Source: Orthonyx spaldingii (taxonomy: Eukaryota; Chordata; Aves; Passeriformes; Orthonychidae). From it: a stretch of DNA of 64,000 nt. How positions within the stretch are numbered: position 1 is the first letter of the stretch; each line of letters starts with the position of its first letter. The stretch lies in contig VZTJ01005904.1 of the NCBI GenBank assembly GCA_013397795.1, positions 940,000 to 1,003,999 on the forward strand. The letters are read 5' to 3'. The notes under the pieces are model-generated. The model searched no databases and was not told the origin of the DNA. It saw only the letters and a list, made by a program, of their open reading frames with translations. Made by a program: the position numbers and the translations under genes. This document shows positions 1 to 14,400 of the stretch, one piece after another.

Positions 1-1509
1 AAGCAACCAATGCAGTATTTTCCTTCATATTTTCACGCAAAATCCTAGAAGAAATCATATTTATGTTTCCTAGTTACAGAATTATGAACAGCTGAGGCAG
101 AAGCTACTTTATCCATTTACACCAATGCCATCACACAGATTCTACACATATTGAGGAGGTCTAAATCTGCATTTCTCAAACCACCAAAGCCAGAGTACCA
201 ATGCAGTTCTATCCACACCTTTGTAACATGAAGGTCAATTGTTAAAATCTTACTCTAGAATACATTCCAATGTGCTTTTTAAATGCTGACTTCTGCTGTG
301 TTGAATTAAAAATGTAGATTTTGACATTTTTTAATTAATAATTTTAGTACCATACTCTTACCCTCCACTCTCCAACCTGGGTCAGAGAAGCATTTCATGA
401 ATAAGTTTCCTCTGATCCACCTTTTGGTCATTATGTCTTTAGGGAAAGAATAATATTACATTGATAATATTTATTAAAGTGACATTGAAGCCACATATAT
501 TTAGAACAGTGTTAAAACACAAAGGTGCCAGGAAAAAGAACAACAGGAAATCCAGAATTTCACAAAGGTCCTTGTGAATTATGTTGAAATTTGCTTCTCC
601 CTTCATTCATTATGACGATAATATTTATCTACCTCTAGTCTGGGTTGTGCTACTTGTTTCTTTTTGCAGTACTCCATTCTCTAGACCAAGCCACCTTTAC
701 CACTTCTCTCAGCATTCCATACATTCCCTTCTAAAAAATTTTGATTACTTTCCCAGTCCTGACGAGGTGTTCTGATGCATAAACTACATTTCACATTTTT
801 AAAATTCACCTAGCTAAAAAGAAAAAAAAGGAAACTATAAATAAGCATACATGGTAGGTATTCTTAAAGCCTGATGATCAGTGAAATGAAAGAGCCTTAT
901 CTTTATCAGGGAGAAAACTAAGAGTCAACAAAGAAAGACATATAGAAAAGAATGATTTGCCATAGTTGTTGCATTTCAAAAAGCAAATGCATATGAAACT
1001 ACTTCTATTCTTGCAAATACTGTATGGTTGGGAGCTCTCATCCAATGCAGCCAGCTACAAAAGAAACCCTTTTCAAGAACCTGAAATGGAAGGGGTTGTT
1101 CATTTATTTTTATGTTCCTTACTTTTCTAAAGCCATCCAGGTAAGAACCACTTTCACTGGTAACTTTCCTGACTTCATACACAGCCATTCTGAGATGCAC
1201 AGGAGTGCCACAATCATGTCAATAGTATATTAACTTTGAAACCTGGTAATTGTACAAATGTCAACATTAGATGGGATTTTCAAAGGTGCTTAGGCAATTA
1301 AGCAATCTTATGATTCCAAAAGGGCCCACTGAAAATGCAAGGCACTGTCAGCTGCTTTACTGCTGACCACCTGACTAGAAACATCCAATCACTGCATCGA
1401 TTCAGCAATTCCAAACCTCCTATCACAAACCCAAACTTACCTAAACTCTACCTCACAATTCTTTTATCCTAGATACCAATATAGTTAACATTATTTATTT
1501 ATTTATTCT

Positions 1510-1575
1510 AGCAATACTTCTGTGAGATAGGGAAATGCTGTTATTTCCATTTTACGTATCACGTCAATCCAGACA
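1510..1575 (-). repeat. Possible MIR-like SINE fragment
   Basis: The stretch containing tgtgagatagggaaatgctg followed by ttatttccattttac resembles the reverse complement of the conserved MIR core. It is short and diverged, so the call is tentative. Confidence 0.3.
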
Positions 1576-2221
1576 GAGCAGAATACAAGAGCTGTATGTT
1601 AGCCCTCAATAACATAACAATACAGTTGTAGCTTGTGAATGAAAAATATCTGCAACTTGTTCAGAACTTGAAAGTGTCATTTCAGCGTACATTCTTTTTA
1701 ACAGCAAAATAAGCGCCACTTGTGTTATTCACACAGAGGAAGGATCCTCCATTTTTAAATTTAAATAAAGCAATTAAAGTTTTTGACCTGCCATAACACA
1801 ACATGCAGACTGAAGGAAGCTTGCTTCAGAGTTGCTGCTTGTTGAACATTACGTGAAGCCTCACAAAGAGCCATTCAAAAAACTACTTACACACGAGAAC
1901 GACCCAGAAACAAGGTAATTGAGGGGTACAGAACAAACCCTACTTTCCTTACATCAAAGAAACAGCAAGCTTTTTTAGCATTACAAACGTAAGATATCCA
2001 CAAGTACAACACAGTACAGATGTTAGAGGGACACTATGTTACACAGCATACATGCACCAGCAGGAAAGTCTTATCCAAACAAACACATTCCGCTGCCTTA
2101 GTCAAAAAGATACCTTTTGTCATGCTAAAAATGTCCAGCTTTAAAAACGTGTTAATTCCAGAAAGAAAACATCCCTTCTTGCCTTACCTTCAATTAGTTT
2201 TGCTCGAAATAGTTAAAACAG

Positions 2222-2241
2222 ATATATATATATATATATAA
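2222..2241. repeat. (TA)n microsatellite
   Basis: About ten uninterrupted TA units, in AFG1L intron 7 close to the exon 7 donor. Confidence 0.9.
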
Positions 2242-2342
2242 AATCTAGAAACTCGCATCAAAGCAATCCTCTACAAATCTTCTACAAATTTATTAATAAA
2301 GCAGGCAAAACTGAAAAGCATTGAACAAGTGGCTCTCCTTAC

Positions 2343-2401
2343 CTTCAGCACAGCAATGAATGGCACAAAATTAGCCCTCTGAAGACCATTTTTATAGAGA
2401 T
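2343..2401 (-). CDS. AFG1L: AFG1L exon 7, putative arginine finger
   Basis: 59 nt between CTTTCAG and CTGAAG|GTAAGG, encoding LYKNGLQRANFVPFIAVLK after a split Asp codon. It ends in phase 0. No further AFG1L exon is visible between this one and position 1, so the next exon is off the left edge. Confidence 0.96.
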
Positions 2402-5400
2402 CTGAAAGAAAGGAAATCAGTACCATTTTGCTACTTAGTCTTAATAATGTCAGCCTGTCTTCTAGTCTAGGAAATAAAACTCAGTGTTGCTAGAGACAGG
2501 AGGAGGAACAAAAGGCAGAAAAGGACAGCTAAAATCGATTTTTCTTCTTTTACTGTATGAAAATTCAATACAATCTTAAGGAAGAAAGGAACATCCTGAG
2601 GAAGTCTGGAAAAGGGAGGGAGCAAAAAATGACTTAGATTTCTGATGACATGTAACTAATTCTAGTAGAAGAAATTAAAGCAGCATCTGTTTTAAAGTAA
2701 GGATATAAAAAAATATTTGTAATGCTGGTATAGATTGTAAGGCCAAGCTATGCAATTGCTAAACCCAAGTATTTGGCAGGGGGCAAAACTCACACATAAA
2801 CTAAAAATACACTTTTGTCTTTACGAAGTCAGCATCATTCTTGTTCAGTGTACTGTGGTACATTTTATCTTCTAGCAATTCTGCCAGGTACACCCCTCTA
2901 CCAAAGCAAGAAAAAGGATCATCCCGAAGGCCAAAAAACTGAAAATTAGATTAACGTGTAAACTTAGGCAAAGTTGCTAAAAATACAACTGAATAAAGAA
3001 AAAAATTGTATGTTATGTAACAAAATGCAGATCTGCATCATCAAACAAAACATAAATTAACAGAAACAAACTGCAAAGTAGTATTTTTCATCTTACTTAT
3101 CTTTATATATTTACACAACATAAACTTTTCTTCTCTGGAAATTATCCAACTGTCCAACAAGTTCATAACAAAATGAGTGCTTCTTGGAAAACACAATCAC
3201 TTAAAACTGTATGATGAGCTGCTCTGTTTCACTAATATTCAGAAGCCTTATAAAAAGGCAGCATAGCCCCTATAACTGACGGAAGGAACGAATAAGAGAA
3301 TACAGACAGCTGGCAGAAATATCACCAAAATTCCACACAAAGCACATGCCAGGTTATGATAATCCTTTATATTCCACGTAAGGCCTGAAGGCTACAGCTA
3401 CGCTAAAGCTTTTATGCTTTACCAACACCTCATGGTGGACAGAAGATGCTGCATGCATGAGACACCAACAGGGCACCTACAGAATGGTTTTCACCACATT
3501 AGATATGTACCTGGAAACATTTAGAAAAATTACCAGTAAAGGTGATTCCATACCCTAATCACTAACAAAGTTGTAGGAAGCCGTGTATCATGCTCATTCC
3601 CAGCTCAGCAAATCAGGATGGTAATACATTTGTTAAAAATATATAGCAATCAATTGCATATTTACTTGCAAAGAAGAGAGAGGCATTGGCCAACACCTGG
3701 ACTGTAACACAGTTCAGTTCTGGAGATGCTATTCTTGACATTCTCTGGGGTACTTAATATAGGAGGATGTCTTTCAGGTTGATACAGTGACTTAATATAC
3801 ATTAAAAACACCCATACAACAACAGAGGTCACAAAATGACATCTCAATTTAAAACATTGCCTAAAATCTTCAAGTTATGGTGAAAAATTCTCCTGAACTT
3901 TAAAGAGCAGTGTTTCAAAAAACACAAGGATTGCTCTCAAATGAGTAAAGCACCAGTATTCAGTCTATCTGTAGTCAACTCAACTACAATAGTTATGATT
4001 TCATCCTGCCTGCTCAAAAGAGGAAAATAAACCAACGGGAAATTATTTTCTCCCCTAATAAAAACATTTGGGTGGGGTTTTTTTGTTGTTCGTCTTTTTA
4101 TTTTTTGCTAAGATGAAGTTCATTGTAGAAATGCACATCGTTATTGATTGTCTTTTACTCAATTAATTTGGGTAGGAAAATAAATGGTAGTTACACTTAA
4201 CAGTTAAGGTAACTAGTATTTGAAATTGATCAATCTGAAGTGTCATAAAAGTTTATGCATTATGCCAATCACTAATGCTACACTATACAAACTATACAAG
4301 CAGTAACCAAGTTACTGGTTGGTTAAACCCCATACAGATTTGAGGACTTCACAGAAGGATCTACCTAGCTAGTCACTAGAAGTGACTCTAGTCACTCTAA
4401 GAATAGAGTTAGAAATGGAAACAACTCTCCACCTAATTAACTCCCTCAAACCAGGTTATAAGAGTGTAAGCATGGTAAGTGCTAAGTCGCTCTCCTTCAA
4501 GCTGGTGGACCAAGTCTGCAAGTTTCTGAATTAGAAATTGGGAAGGAATGTGATCTCATTTCCCCTCTTCTGCAGGATATGACCTTTTCCTATCCTTAAA
4601 CACATTCAAAACAGGCAGTATTTTACCCCTGCTGAACTGCTCTGTCCCCAAATACCCTCTCGCTGGTTTGGACAGAGTAGAGGAGATCAGAAAACACAGA
4701 AGGTTTTGAAAGTAGTGGAGGAAGGAACACTTTGAGATAAAGGAGGAGTAAGATTTAGTGAAAAACCTTTCTTCCTCAAGAACAAGAAAAAGCAGGGGAA
4801 TAGCTCTGGTTCTTACAGACTAGAGGTCATTAGTATTAAATACTGTATGATAGAAATACAATTGTTTTGCAAGATACTGAGACTCACTGGATTTGTAAAC
4901 TGGTAGAATGTTTGTTTTTACCTTCTGGCGGCCTGTTAGATGTTGCCACAACGACAACTCCATTTTGGAAGAGATTTTCAAAAAGCTGCTTCAGAATCAT
5001 GGCATCAGCAATGTCAGTGACCTGAGAAGACAACACATTTGTTTTATCTTGCTTTCAGCTTCTGCTGCAATAGATCTGCAAGTGGCTTTGTAGCTAGGAA
5101 AATGCTTGTTAGTGAAAGCCATGGAAAAAGATTCTAATTATTGCTTGGTGAGAAAAAAATAAAAGGGATAATTAATAAGCAGTGAATGTAGCACAGTCTT
5201 TCAAAACTTGCCCACTCTTTATTGCAGAACTCCACCATTTCTTTACCAATTGCTAAATGATTCAGTGTTAACTTCTATTATAAAACTACAGGTGGGAGAC
5301 ACAGAAAACAGACCTAAACATTTAAGAGCCTACTTAATTAGGAGCAACATGAAAAAAAAACCAGAGGATAGAAAGAGATACACACCGGCTGTTTTACATT

Positions 5401-8400
5401 TCTATTACCTTTGAGGCAAAGGTTTGCAGAGGTGAATTTAAAATGGTCATGGGACTTCAGAAATAAAGACAAGTAGCCAACTATACATAATCAGCTGCTG
5501 TTGAAAATAGAATGATATGACATAGATACTATTGTGTGATTGTTGCAAAAAACAATTCAACAGATGGCCCATCACAAAAATAAGCAATTTCATTGTTCTT
5601 TTTAAGTGCCTTCTATTACTGTCCATGAATAATCAAAAGGCAGGCAGTCACTTCCAGCACAGTCAGCCTCTTCTAACCTTCAGGCACAAAATACAAATGA
5701 AAAATAAAAATGGGTAGGACAAGTGATACTGGGGAGGGGTAAGGAAGGAAAAATGACTAAAAGATAAGCTATTAAGAAAAATTTCTTTAAGTATCTTAAT
5801 TTTAGCTTAACAAATTTGCTTTGTAGTACCAGGAAATAAAAGGATATAGGAACAATGTTGTAAAAAAAAATAAAATTCAGTTTTTCTGAAAAAACAGCAA
5901 TTCATATTTTACAGGAGTTTACCACCTTAATATGAAAACTACCTTTATGATTGTTACACTTGATTCTCCTGCAGTCCCTGTGGTTATTATAAAGACACTT
6001 GTTGCATTTTGACTTCACAAAACAGACCCCAGTTCTGAGGAAATAAACCAGTGGTGGCATGCTGGGAGTAATACACACCCACTACACGAGAGATTGACAG
6101 ATTGCTGTGCTTTCACCACCTTAGATGTGTTTGCTGTGATGGCAATACATGTGCAGGAAGATTTTAACCAGTATAATTTTTCTTCTACTCCACACCCCTC
6201 TACCCTCCATCATTCTCTCATTTCTAAATGACTCTTCTGGGCAGAAAAAAAAAGGTAATTCTACTCTAGAGACTTAGGTAAAAGACTTAGGTTACATTTC
6301 TGGCGGCCAATTTTGAAGCAATAATGTTCTTAATGAACCATATATAAACACTAGTTTCCTTCTTCCAAAGATTTTGTTCTAGGAATGCCTTAATAGGGAT
6401 TTTTTTTCCTTTTTAAAAACCAAACTTTTACACAATCTGTAATACACGCCTCAGATTTGCACATCTCTGCTCACTAAGATCTGATATTAAAAAAAGAGTA
6501 ATTCACTATTGTACTATATGTTTAATACACCTGCTTGTGTTTCACTTATCAATAATTTATTTCTTCTGGATACTAAAATTTAGGAACGTCTTCCATTCCT
6601 AAAAAAACAAGACACACAAGGAATCACTAGAGATGTGCATCTTAGGGGTAACTGCATTTCTTGTACCACAAAGCACACCTAAAAGCTAAGTTTTAAAAAT
6701 CTATTATAGAAGTCATTTTGTTACAAACCTTTTTGTTGAATAGTACTACAAAGCAAGTTACCTTTAGAAAACAGGGAATGAAAGAATATTAATGCTCACG
6801 TAAAACAAAACAAAAAAAATAGAATAACATTCTCTTATTAATGTTATTAATATATTAATATATTAATATATTAATAAATATTGATGCAGAATTCTGACCT
6901 CCATTACAAAAAAAGGAAAAGAAAAATACAAAACAAAACAACAAAAACCAACAAAAAACCCTCTTGAACGTTCTGTAAAAAAACAAGAGCCATTTTGAGG
7001 ACCAGGATGAAAATATGAGCTCTTTTTATCTCATACACTTTAGGAAAGACAAAAAAATTTCTACAAGGTTAAGCAGGTAGAAGACAGTAACTAAAGGATT
7101 GTAAGTTCTCATGTTTTTTACTGTATTCAGCATTTATTGCAACTCATAATAAAAGCAAAGGCTACAAATTACCAATAAGGAGAGCTTGCTAGGGGAGAGA
7201 ATGGAAAAATTTCATTAGCATTTAAGAGAAAAAAGAAAAAAAAAGGAAGGAGACTATAGACTAACAGTTAATTTACATGTGTAAGTGCCTGAGACTCAGT
7301 CAGCCACTGATTGGTACAGTTCCATGTAATGAATGACAAACACAAGCATGTATTATCAGCAATTAGTATTAGCACAAAAATAAGAGCCTAATTTTTATTA
7401 GAGGCTTTTAATAGAATGCAGGTATTGTCACTGAGCTTCCCAAGCAGGAGGGACTCTGGTTTTTTTATCACTACTAACACAGGTTACAGTCCTGTGCCAA
7501 AATGAGAGTTTCTAATTACCTGTGTATAGTTATTTGGTCACTGCTAGCCAACCCTGTGTTCTGAAACATTATAATTACAAATGGCTTACTTTTAGGGGTT
7601 TTCTTCAAAACTAAGACATTTTAGAATGGCTTAAGACTTTTGTGAATAAGAAAAGACTGTAATATTTCCAGTGCACTGTATGACAAAGATCAGCAAGACA
7701 TAGCAATGCTTTAATAACCTGACAGCCTGGGGCTCAGGCAAATATTGACAAAATTCTGCTTCAAAATGGACAAGCACAGAAGCATAAAGCCATTACTGAG
7801 GCCATGGCCACCACACAGTATTTACACAAAGTAACATTAAAACATAATAATTGACGTTTTTAATACAACAATACTTTGGAACACAGAAAATTACTTTTAA
7901 AAATCCTGAAATATTTTTCTAGATCAATTAGTCAATGCTCCACTTGCTTAACAGTTCTCTGGGCTTTGCAGGAAGATTCACTTCAGAATACTTCTGTTTT
8001 GCTTTAGCCCACTGTCAATGGGTAAAATGTAACCTTAGCAATTCTTTTGTCTTCTGAAGTTGTGCATTTGGTTTCTTCTGAAATACGAGCATTAACAATA
8101 TGTTTTGCTGTCCCTGTTTAAAATATCACTCATCCATGTGCTGTTCTTAAGATAAATAAATAATTAATTTCAACTTATTCTCCCTTTTTTTGTTCAGCAG
8201 GCATCTGAAAGCAACTTGAAGTGGTTAAAGCAAATCTCAATAGTTTTCTGATGTTGCCTCCACACATAATTATTTTGCCAAAGCAACCTCACTTTTCATC
8301 TGTCAAAACAGAGAGTTGCTTTGTCCACAAGTCAGAGCAGTGTATGTTCTGAGCCTGCAGCTCTTTCCAGTTTCATTTTATTCTAGCAATTCCTTAAATA

Positions 8401-11400
8401 TGAGTAAATCGGACTGAAGTGAAATAAAGCCAGGATCTCCACTGCAGAAATGAGCTGCAAACATCCTGAATTAAATATGGCTCCTTATTATTAATGTTAA
8501 TTGTGTCACCAGGTGCACTGCTCTTCCAGTCACTGCACTACTTTATGATTATTTAAGCAGACAGTTTCTTATCCCAAATTCAATGTCTTCTGCAAAATTT
8601 CAGAAAGCTGGAACTCCTCTTCAACAGGCAAAACGTGTGCAGAGTTCCATGTTACAGAAAATCAGGTAAGAAATCCAGCCATTCAGAAATCTGTGAATTT
8701 AGAAAATTAGTACACCCAGAACAAGTAGATTTAAAAAATTCACATATTAATGCAAAGTCTTGGAAACGCATTTTAAAGTATAGTTCTTGTATTAATTTCC
8801 CAACTGTGACAGTCCAACAAAACAGGTGATTTTTACAACTGAAGTCCTTGGTGTGCCTCAAGTAAGTCAGCAGGGGGAGCAGGCAATCAGCTTGGGAACA
8901 AAAATTACCATCGTCTCTCCCTTGAAATTGTGGAAGCATGACAGAGTCTGGAAACACAGCAATACTGGAACATGAAAGCGGTGAGCGTTTATACAGAAAA
9001 GCAGGTATTTACACTAAATACATGGTACAGCCTCTTTCTACATTTGAGCATTTAGTGCCATGACAGTGAACACTTCCCTCTCCAAACCTTCCCATTTCTT
9101 CATTGTCTAAGTACAATTGTGTTTAGATTTTACACTCAAGTTTCAGAAGCTCAGCACAGTCATTTACGATTGGTGATTCGAGAACTGACATAGATTTGTT
9201 CTTATCTTGCTCTGCATTTTCTCTCTGAATTAAAAAAAAATCTCAGCCGGTTAAAGCCAACTAATACCTTTAGTTTTTTTATTAAACGTTTTAATAAAAA
9301 ATTTTACATTACAATTTTACAAATTTTGTGACATGCCCTTAAAACAAAATTCACAAGCTGTGTAAAACAAGTGAAATAATCAAGTTAGCTTGGGCAAAGA
9401 TAATTTTATAAGCTTATTTTTAATTTTCACACTTAATTCAATAGAATTTTCTTAAAATCCTTAATCACATTGAGAGTGTTTGTGGCATTACATGAACTAC
9501 ACAAGCAAAAACCAGTGGCATGCAAGTATAAGGTGGCACTGTACAGACTCAGTACAGGATGATGGTCCCTGCCCTGAAGTATTCACGAGCCTCTAGACAA
9601 ACTCTAATACCTCTTTGTATGATCAGTGACTAGACTGGTAAACAAAAGCACTGTAAGAGGACTTACACTGCTAACTTGCATCTTATCTACTGTGGGGGAA
9701 AAAAAAAAAACCAACCCAAAAACCCCACCATCTTCAAAACTGGGAAGTGACTTCTACTCTTCAACTTCTACAGTCTACTACTGGTCAGTGATTCAAATAC
9801 CATCTTAGCAGTAACAAGTATCATATTTTGAGATCAAAAGTAATTTTATGAAGTTTCCCTTGAAGTGAAGGAGTAATCTAGAACTCCTTACCTGAAACTC
9901 ATCAAAACACAGAAGAGCAGCCTCTTTGCTTATTTCCTCTGCCACTGGTGCAATTGGGTCATATGATTTGGCCATAAATCCTGCTTTTCTCTTCGGCAAG
10001 CTCTGCTTAAGGCGATGTATTCCTTAGACAATAAAACAGAAAAGAACAAATATTTCTTACTTCTTGTTCTAAGATAGGAAGAACAAAATTATTTAGCTAA
10101 CAAATAAAAAGTAAACTGGTCCAGTAAAAATAAAAAAGCTTCAAACTCAATCCAGTTTCAAAAGGGTAAAACTGTTTTCAACCACATCCACACAACAGTT
10201 AAAAGCTCACAGACTTTGCGATTCGTATTTTGTTTAGAAATACGTAAAACAAACATCAAAAATGTCTTGAATGCTATAGACCTATACCTTATCTTCTATA
10301 AACTGATACAAATTATAGTTTTATCTTGCTCTGAAGATATTCTTAGAATGCATTTAGCTAAAAGAATGCAGGCATAGCAACACAGATACTTCAACATGTG
10401 AAGATGATAATGGCACAAGGTAAGATTATTAAATCCATACTTTACTGTCTCATGGATTGTATTGCATCTGACTACAAACAAACATTCAGAAAAAAAGATC
10501 CTGCAGAAGGAAGCTACCTATGTTAAGATTAAGCACAAATGACAAGAAATGGAAACAGAAAATGTCAAGAGTGACCCAGTAATGATAGAAAAGCGGGCAC
10601 TAAAAAGTGGCTCGAGTTATTTACACCAGTGAAAGCTTCCTAAGAAAAATGCAGCTGTCACAACACTTGTAACAGCACTAGTGTAACAATTTGACAGTAT
10701 TATAAGGTCACAGAAATTAGAAACAGAAGCAAGTTTTAAAATATCTAGAACAGTATCTCTGTCAAAACAAAGCACCTTATTTAGCTGAACAGAAAATTTT
10801 CTGAAACTCAGGATGTACTTCTTTCTATTACATTTTCCTCTAAATTACTGACAGTTTTACTAAGCTAGTCAACCAGAATAGTTCCCATTCTACTTGGCAT
10901 TTATATCTGATTTAGTTATTGCTTATTCAAAATACAGACTGAGTTTAACATTTACATTTTCAGTTTTAGCAATTGCCTTCTTCAGATTTAATGTAAGTTA
11001 ATTGGTACTTGGAAAACATTTAGTTAAGGATTTCATTCTAAACAATACACTCGAGTTATATATACAACCAGGCATATATATTTTTCTTTCAGAAAAGATA
11101 TTTTAGATATAATATGCAATTAATACCTATGCTGGTATGACAGACAATGCTAAAATGCTCTAACTTTTCTCCTAATTTTTTTACTTTTCTTTATGCTTAA
11201 ATATTTAAATAAAATTACAGTGATATGAATATGAGACTGACTTTTTAATACATACTGTATTTCATAAAATTCTTGTCAATACCTGTGTCTTCACTTACTC
11301 TGGTGTACATCCAACATGAAGCCATGAAAATGGACTCTCTTTTTCCTTTCTACTTCTAAGTGAGAATAGAACATGTCCATCACCATTGTCTTTCCTGTGC

Positions 11401-14400
11401 CTTCAAATAAGAACAGTAAAAAACATTCAACAGGTAGTTAATTTAAGAGCAGTATGTACTGATTACAGTAATGATTGTTTGTTAGCTTGGCACTAATGAA
11501 ACTATAATTTTCCACAGAGTAAGTACAGTGTAAGTAAGTGCTGTGAGGAACAGTTATGTTTTCTGTTCAAAAACTTGGAACAACTGCATTTTTATTTTTC
11601 TGTTTTAAAATTTTGATTCATACAGAGACGGCCCAAAGGTTGCACAAATTACTCCCCACACATCCATAAAATATGTTAGTATTTCCTTTCGAAAGCATGT
11701 TTTCATGCTGCACCGTCGCAATTAGAATATATGAATTCTCTCCCACAATTACTTCCAAAATTCTTAAATTGCATTCTTAAATATTAGTGAATGGGTAATG
11801 CTGAAAACAACTACACATAGTAATGTGGTCTAATCAAACAGCTCCCAGCATTCAGAGTGTAATTATATCCAATAACATCATAATGTAGAAGAAAACGAAT
11901 CCTGTAAAATTCATTAAACCAATAAAGCTTTTAGACATTTCAGAATTTGAATAGACACGCATTTAGAAAAAAATCCATTGGATGCAAATGAAACTTACCA
12001 ACATCTCCATAGACATAAAGACCTTTAGGGGGTTTGGTTTTGGTAAAGAGCTGCAAGTTAAGAGAAAAAGAGTAAATATAGATATGGGGTAAAATAAAAG
12101 CAAACACATGGCTGTGATAAAGCAAGAAAGTAGCTACACTTAACCACAACAGTAGCACTAGGTAGTGAAGTGTAACTTACAATAAATCATTAGCTCATAA
12201 CTCACAAGTAATGTTATCATTGTGCAAATTCCATATAAGAAACACAACACACATGCAGGGCTTAGGATTTGAGTTTTTGGGGTTTTCTCAGATCATTGTG
12301 AAAATATCCCCATCCCCTGTCCTAGCACACATGCCTTTTTATCAGAACACATAAAATGATTTAATGTTTCCAAATCCACCATCATCAAAACAAATCCTTT
12401 CCCTCATTAAGCCATTTGAGCACACAGTCCTAGAAGAAAGTGTATAAAGTTAAGCAGTATTGTAGTGTTCATGCACTAAAATGCACTAAATACCTATTAG
12501 AACAGGTCTGCTAAAGAGACAAACTATTGGCATTTAGAAAATCAGCACTACAAAGCTCATGAACATTGTATGTCCTCTTTCTCTCAGATTTGAATATTAA
12601 ATGCAGAATCATCTCTGATTTAAACATGATTAAAATCAATGGAGTCACAGTAAAAATATGTACCTATACACACATGCATGTGTCTGTAGATTTATAAATA
12701 TATAAAAAATGTATTTTCAAAGTATGCCTTTTTTAACCATTTTTTCAAATTAATTACTTTTATCTGGAATGAATACTGCTTAAAATTTTTTAATTTCTTA
12801 ATATTATTCAGGACATATATTATGACACCTGATGGTTTATCCTGTTTTACTCAAGTATATATTTTTATGGAAAAACTTTCAGTAATGCCAAGACTTTCAA
12901 TTTGAAATAGTCCTCTTTCCTTTTCCCCCAGTATTGTGTATAGCCACTTCCAAGTATAATTCTAAAAAGAAATAGTTTCTGGAAAACTGGAGATCTTAAC
13001 AAAATTCAATCAAATCCACGAAACTGAATTGAAATCCACAAAAAAACACTGCAGAAGGGTATTCGCTTATTTTAAAGTGTTCCACTTTCAGAGTTCTATG
13101 GGCTGAGCCAACACAAAGGAAAATTAAAATTGCAACCCTGTGCTCTCATTTGGAGCTGGGTAATTGCTAAACAACTTGAATCTAAAGCACTTTTTCAAAA
13201 TACAGTGCCACGTTAAAGAAATTGAGGAGTCAGTACAAAACACTAATTAAATATGAAAGAAAATGCACAACCAAAAAGTAGAAGCGTAATATCTCAGGTC
13301 TATAGTACCAGCTCACTCAGAAAATATGTAAGCATGGCTCTTACATAAGAGTCCCTTTTAGATTTAATTTAGATCTCTATTAATAGGGTAATCAAAAATT
13401 TGTATCATCAATCTGGGGCTGGAAAGGGTTTCAGATGTTTGGAAACTATTCCATTAATTGTCAAGGCTGCAACTATTTGCTAGTACTTTGAAAGCATTGT
13501 CAGACAATTTAATTTTTGAATATTTCTCAGTGTGTAGTTTTTAAGAGCTTGCACTCAATAAAACTACTGATGCTCAAAGTTACAAGAGAAAAGGAGAAAC
13601 AGACAAAAATCCAAATGAGAGACATTCAAAACAATTTCTTTGGGTTTAATTTATATTAACAACAATCATTTCAGCAATATAAAAGACTATCACATTCAAT
13701 TTATTATACAGGAAGGCTGTATTAACATGATTTGCAGTTTCACAAGGAATGACACAAAGTTAGAAGAACAAATCAATGTGTAGAGTACAGCTTCACCTGT
13801 TTGTTTTTGCAAAGGTTATATAATCAGAACAAATATTAATGCCTACATTTTTATACCAATTTTTTGTTGTAAAGTTCTTATTAATTACATTTAACTATCT
13901 TAATATTTGTCATTTTAGGCATACTTATTTCTAGATAATATGTTGCAGAAAAAGGGTGTTTTGACTAAAGGAAACAAGTACAATGGCTTGGGCTCTGTAA
14001 AAGTCTAAATCAACTTTTGATTGATTTAAAAAATGAAATTAGTTTCCCTCTGAAGACAGTTAAAAAGGATGGATACTATGGCAGATCCAAACATATTTGC
14101 AGAAGCTGATCATCTCTAAAAACAAATTAAATGTCAGAAAACCTCTTGTCCTCATTCAGCAATTAAAGAAGTTTGTAGGAAATTTTTTACATATACTTCT
14201 AAACATCACACTGTTGACAGCTTTAGGATAATGACTTCCTCATTCCTGGTAAATACTGTATAACTCTAAGAATTTGTTTTTATATTCTTGGTTTGGGTTG
14301 GGTTTTTTCCTTAACATACGTTTTATTTCAAAAAAGTAAAACTTCATCAGTAGATTTTTAATACTGAAAAGTCAAACATCCTACCAGACTCAAGCTATTT

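Larger units (their letters stand above)
1..2342 (-). other. AFG1L: AFG1L intron 7 (partial)
   Basis: AT-rich non-coding sequence after the exon 7 donor. I searched for the expected next coding segment (beginning EYCNTVQL in human, from memory) and did not see it. It contains a possible MIR-like fragment near 1510-1575 and a (TA)n run at 2222-2241. Open frames here are short and unrecognisable. Confidence 0.75.

Noticed and set aside
1270..1345. Possible ancient repeat (gggattttcaaaggtgctta and following)
   Set aside because: Reminiscent of a repeat common in turtles and crocodiles, but too short and diverged to assign.
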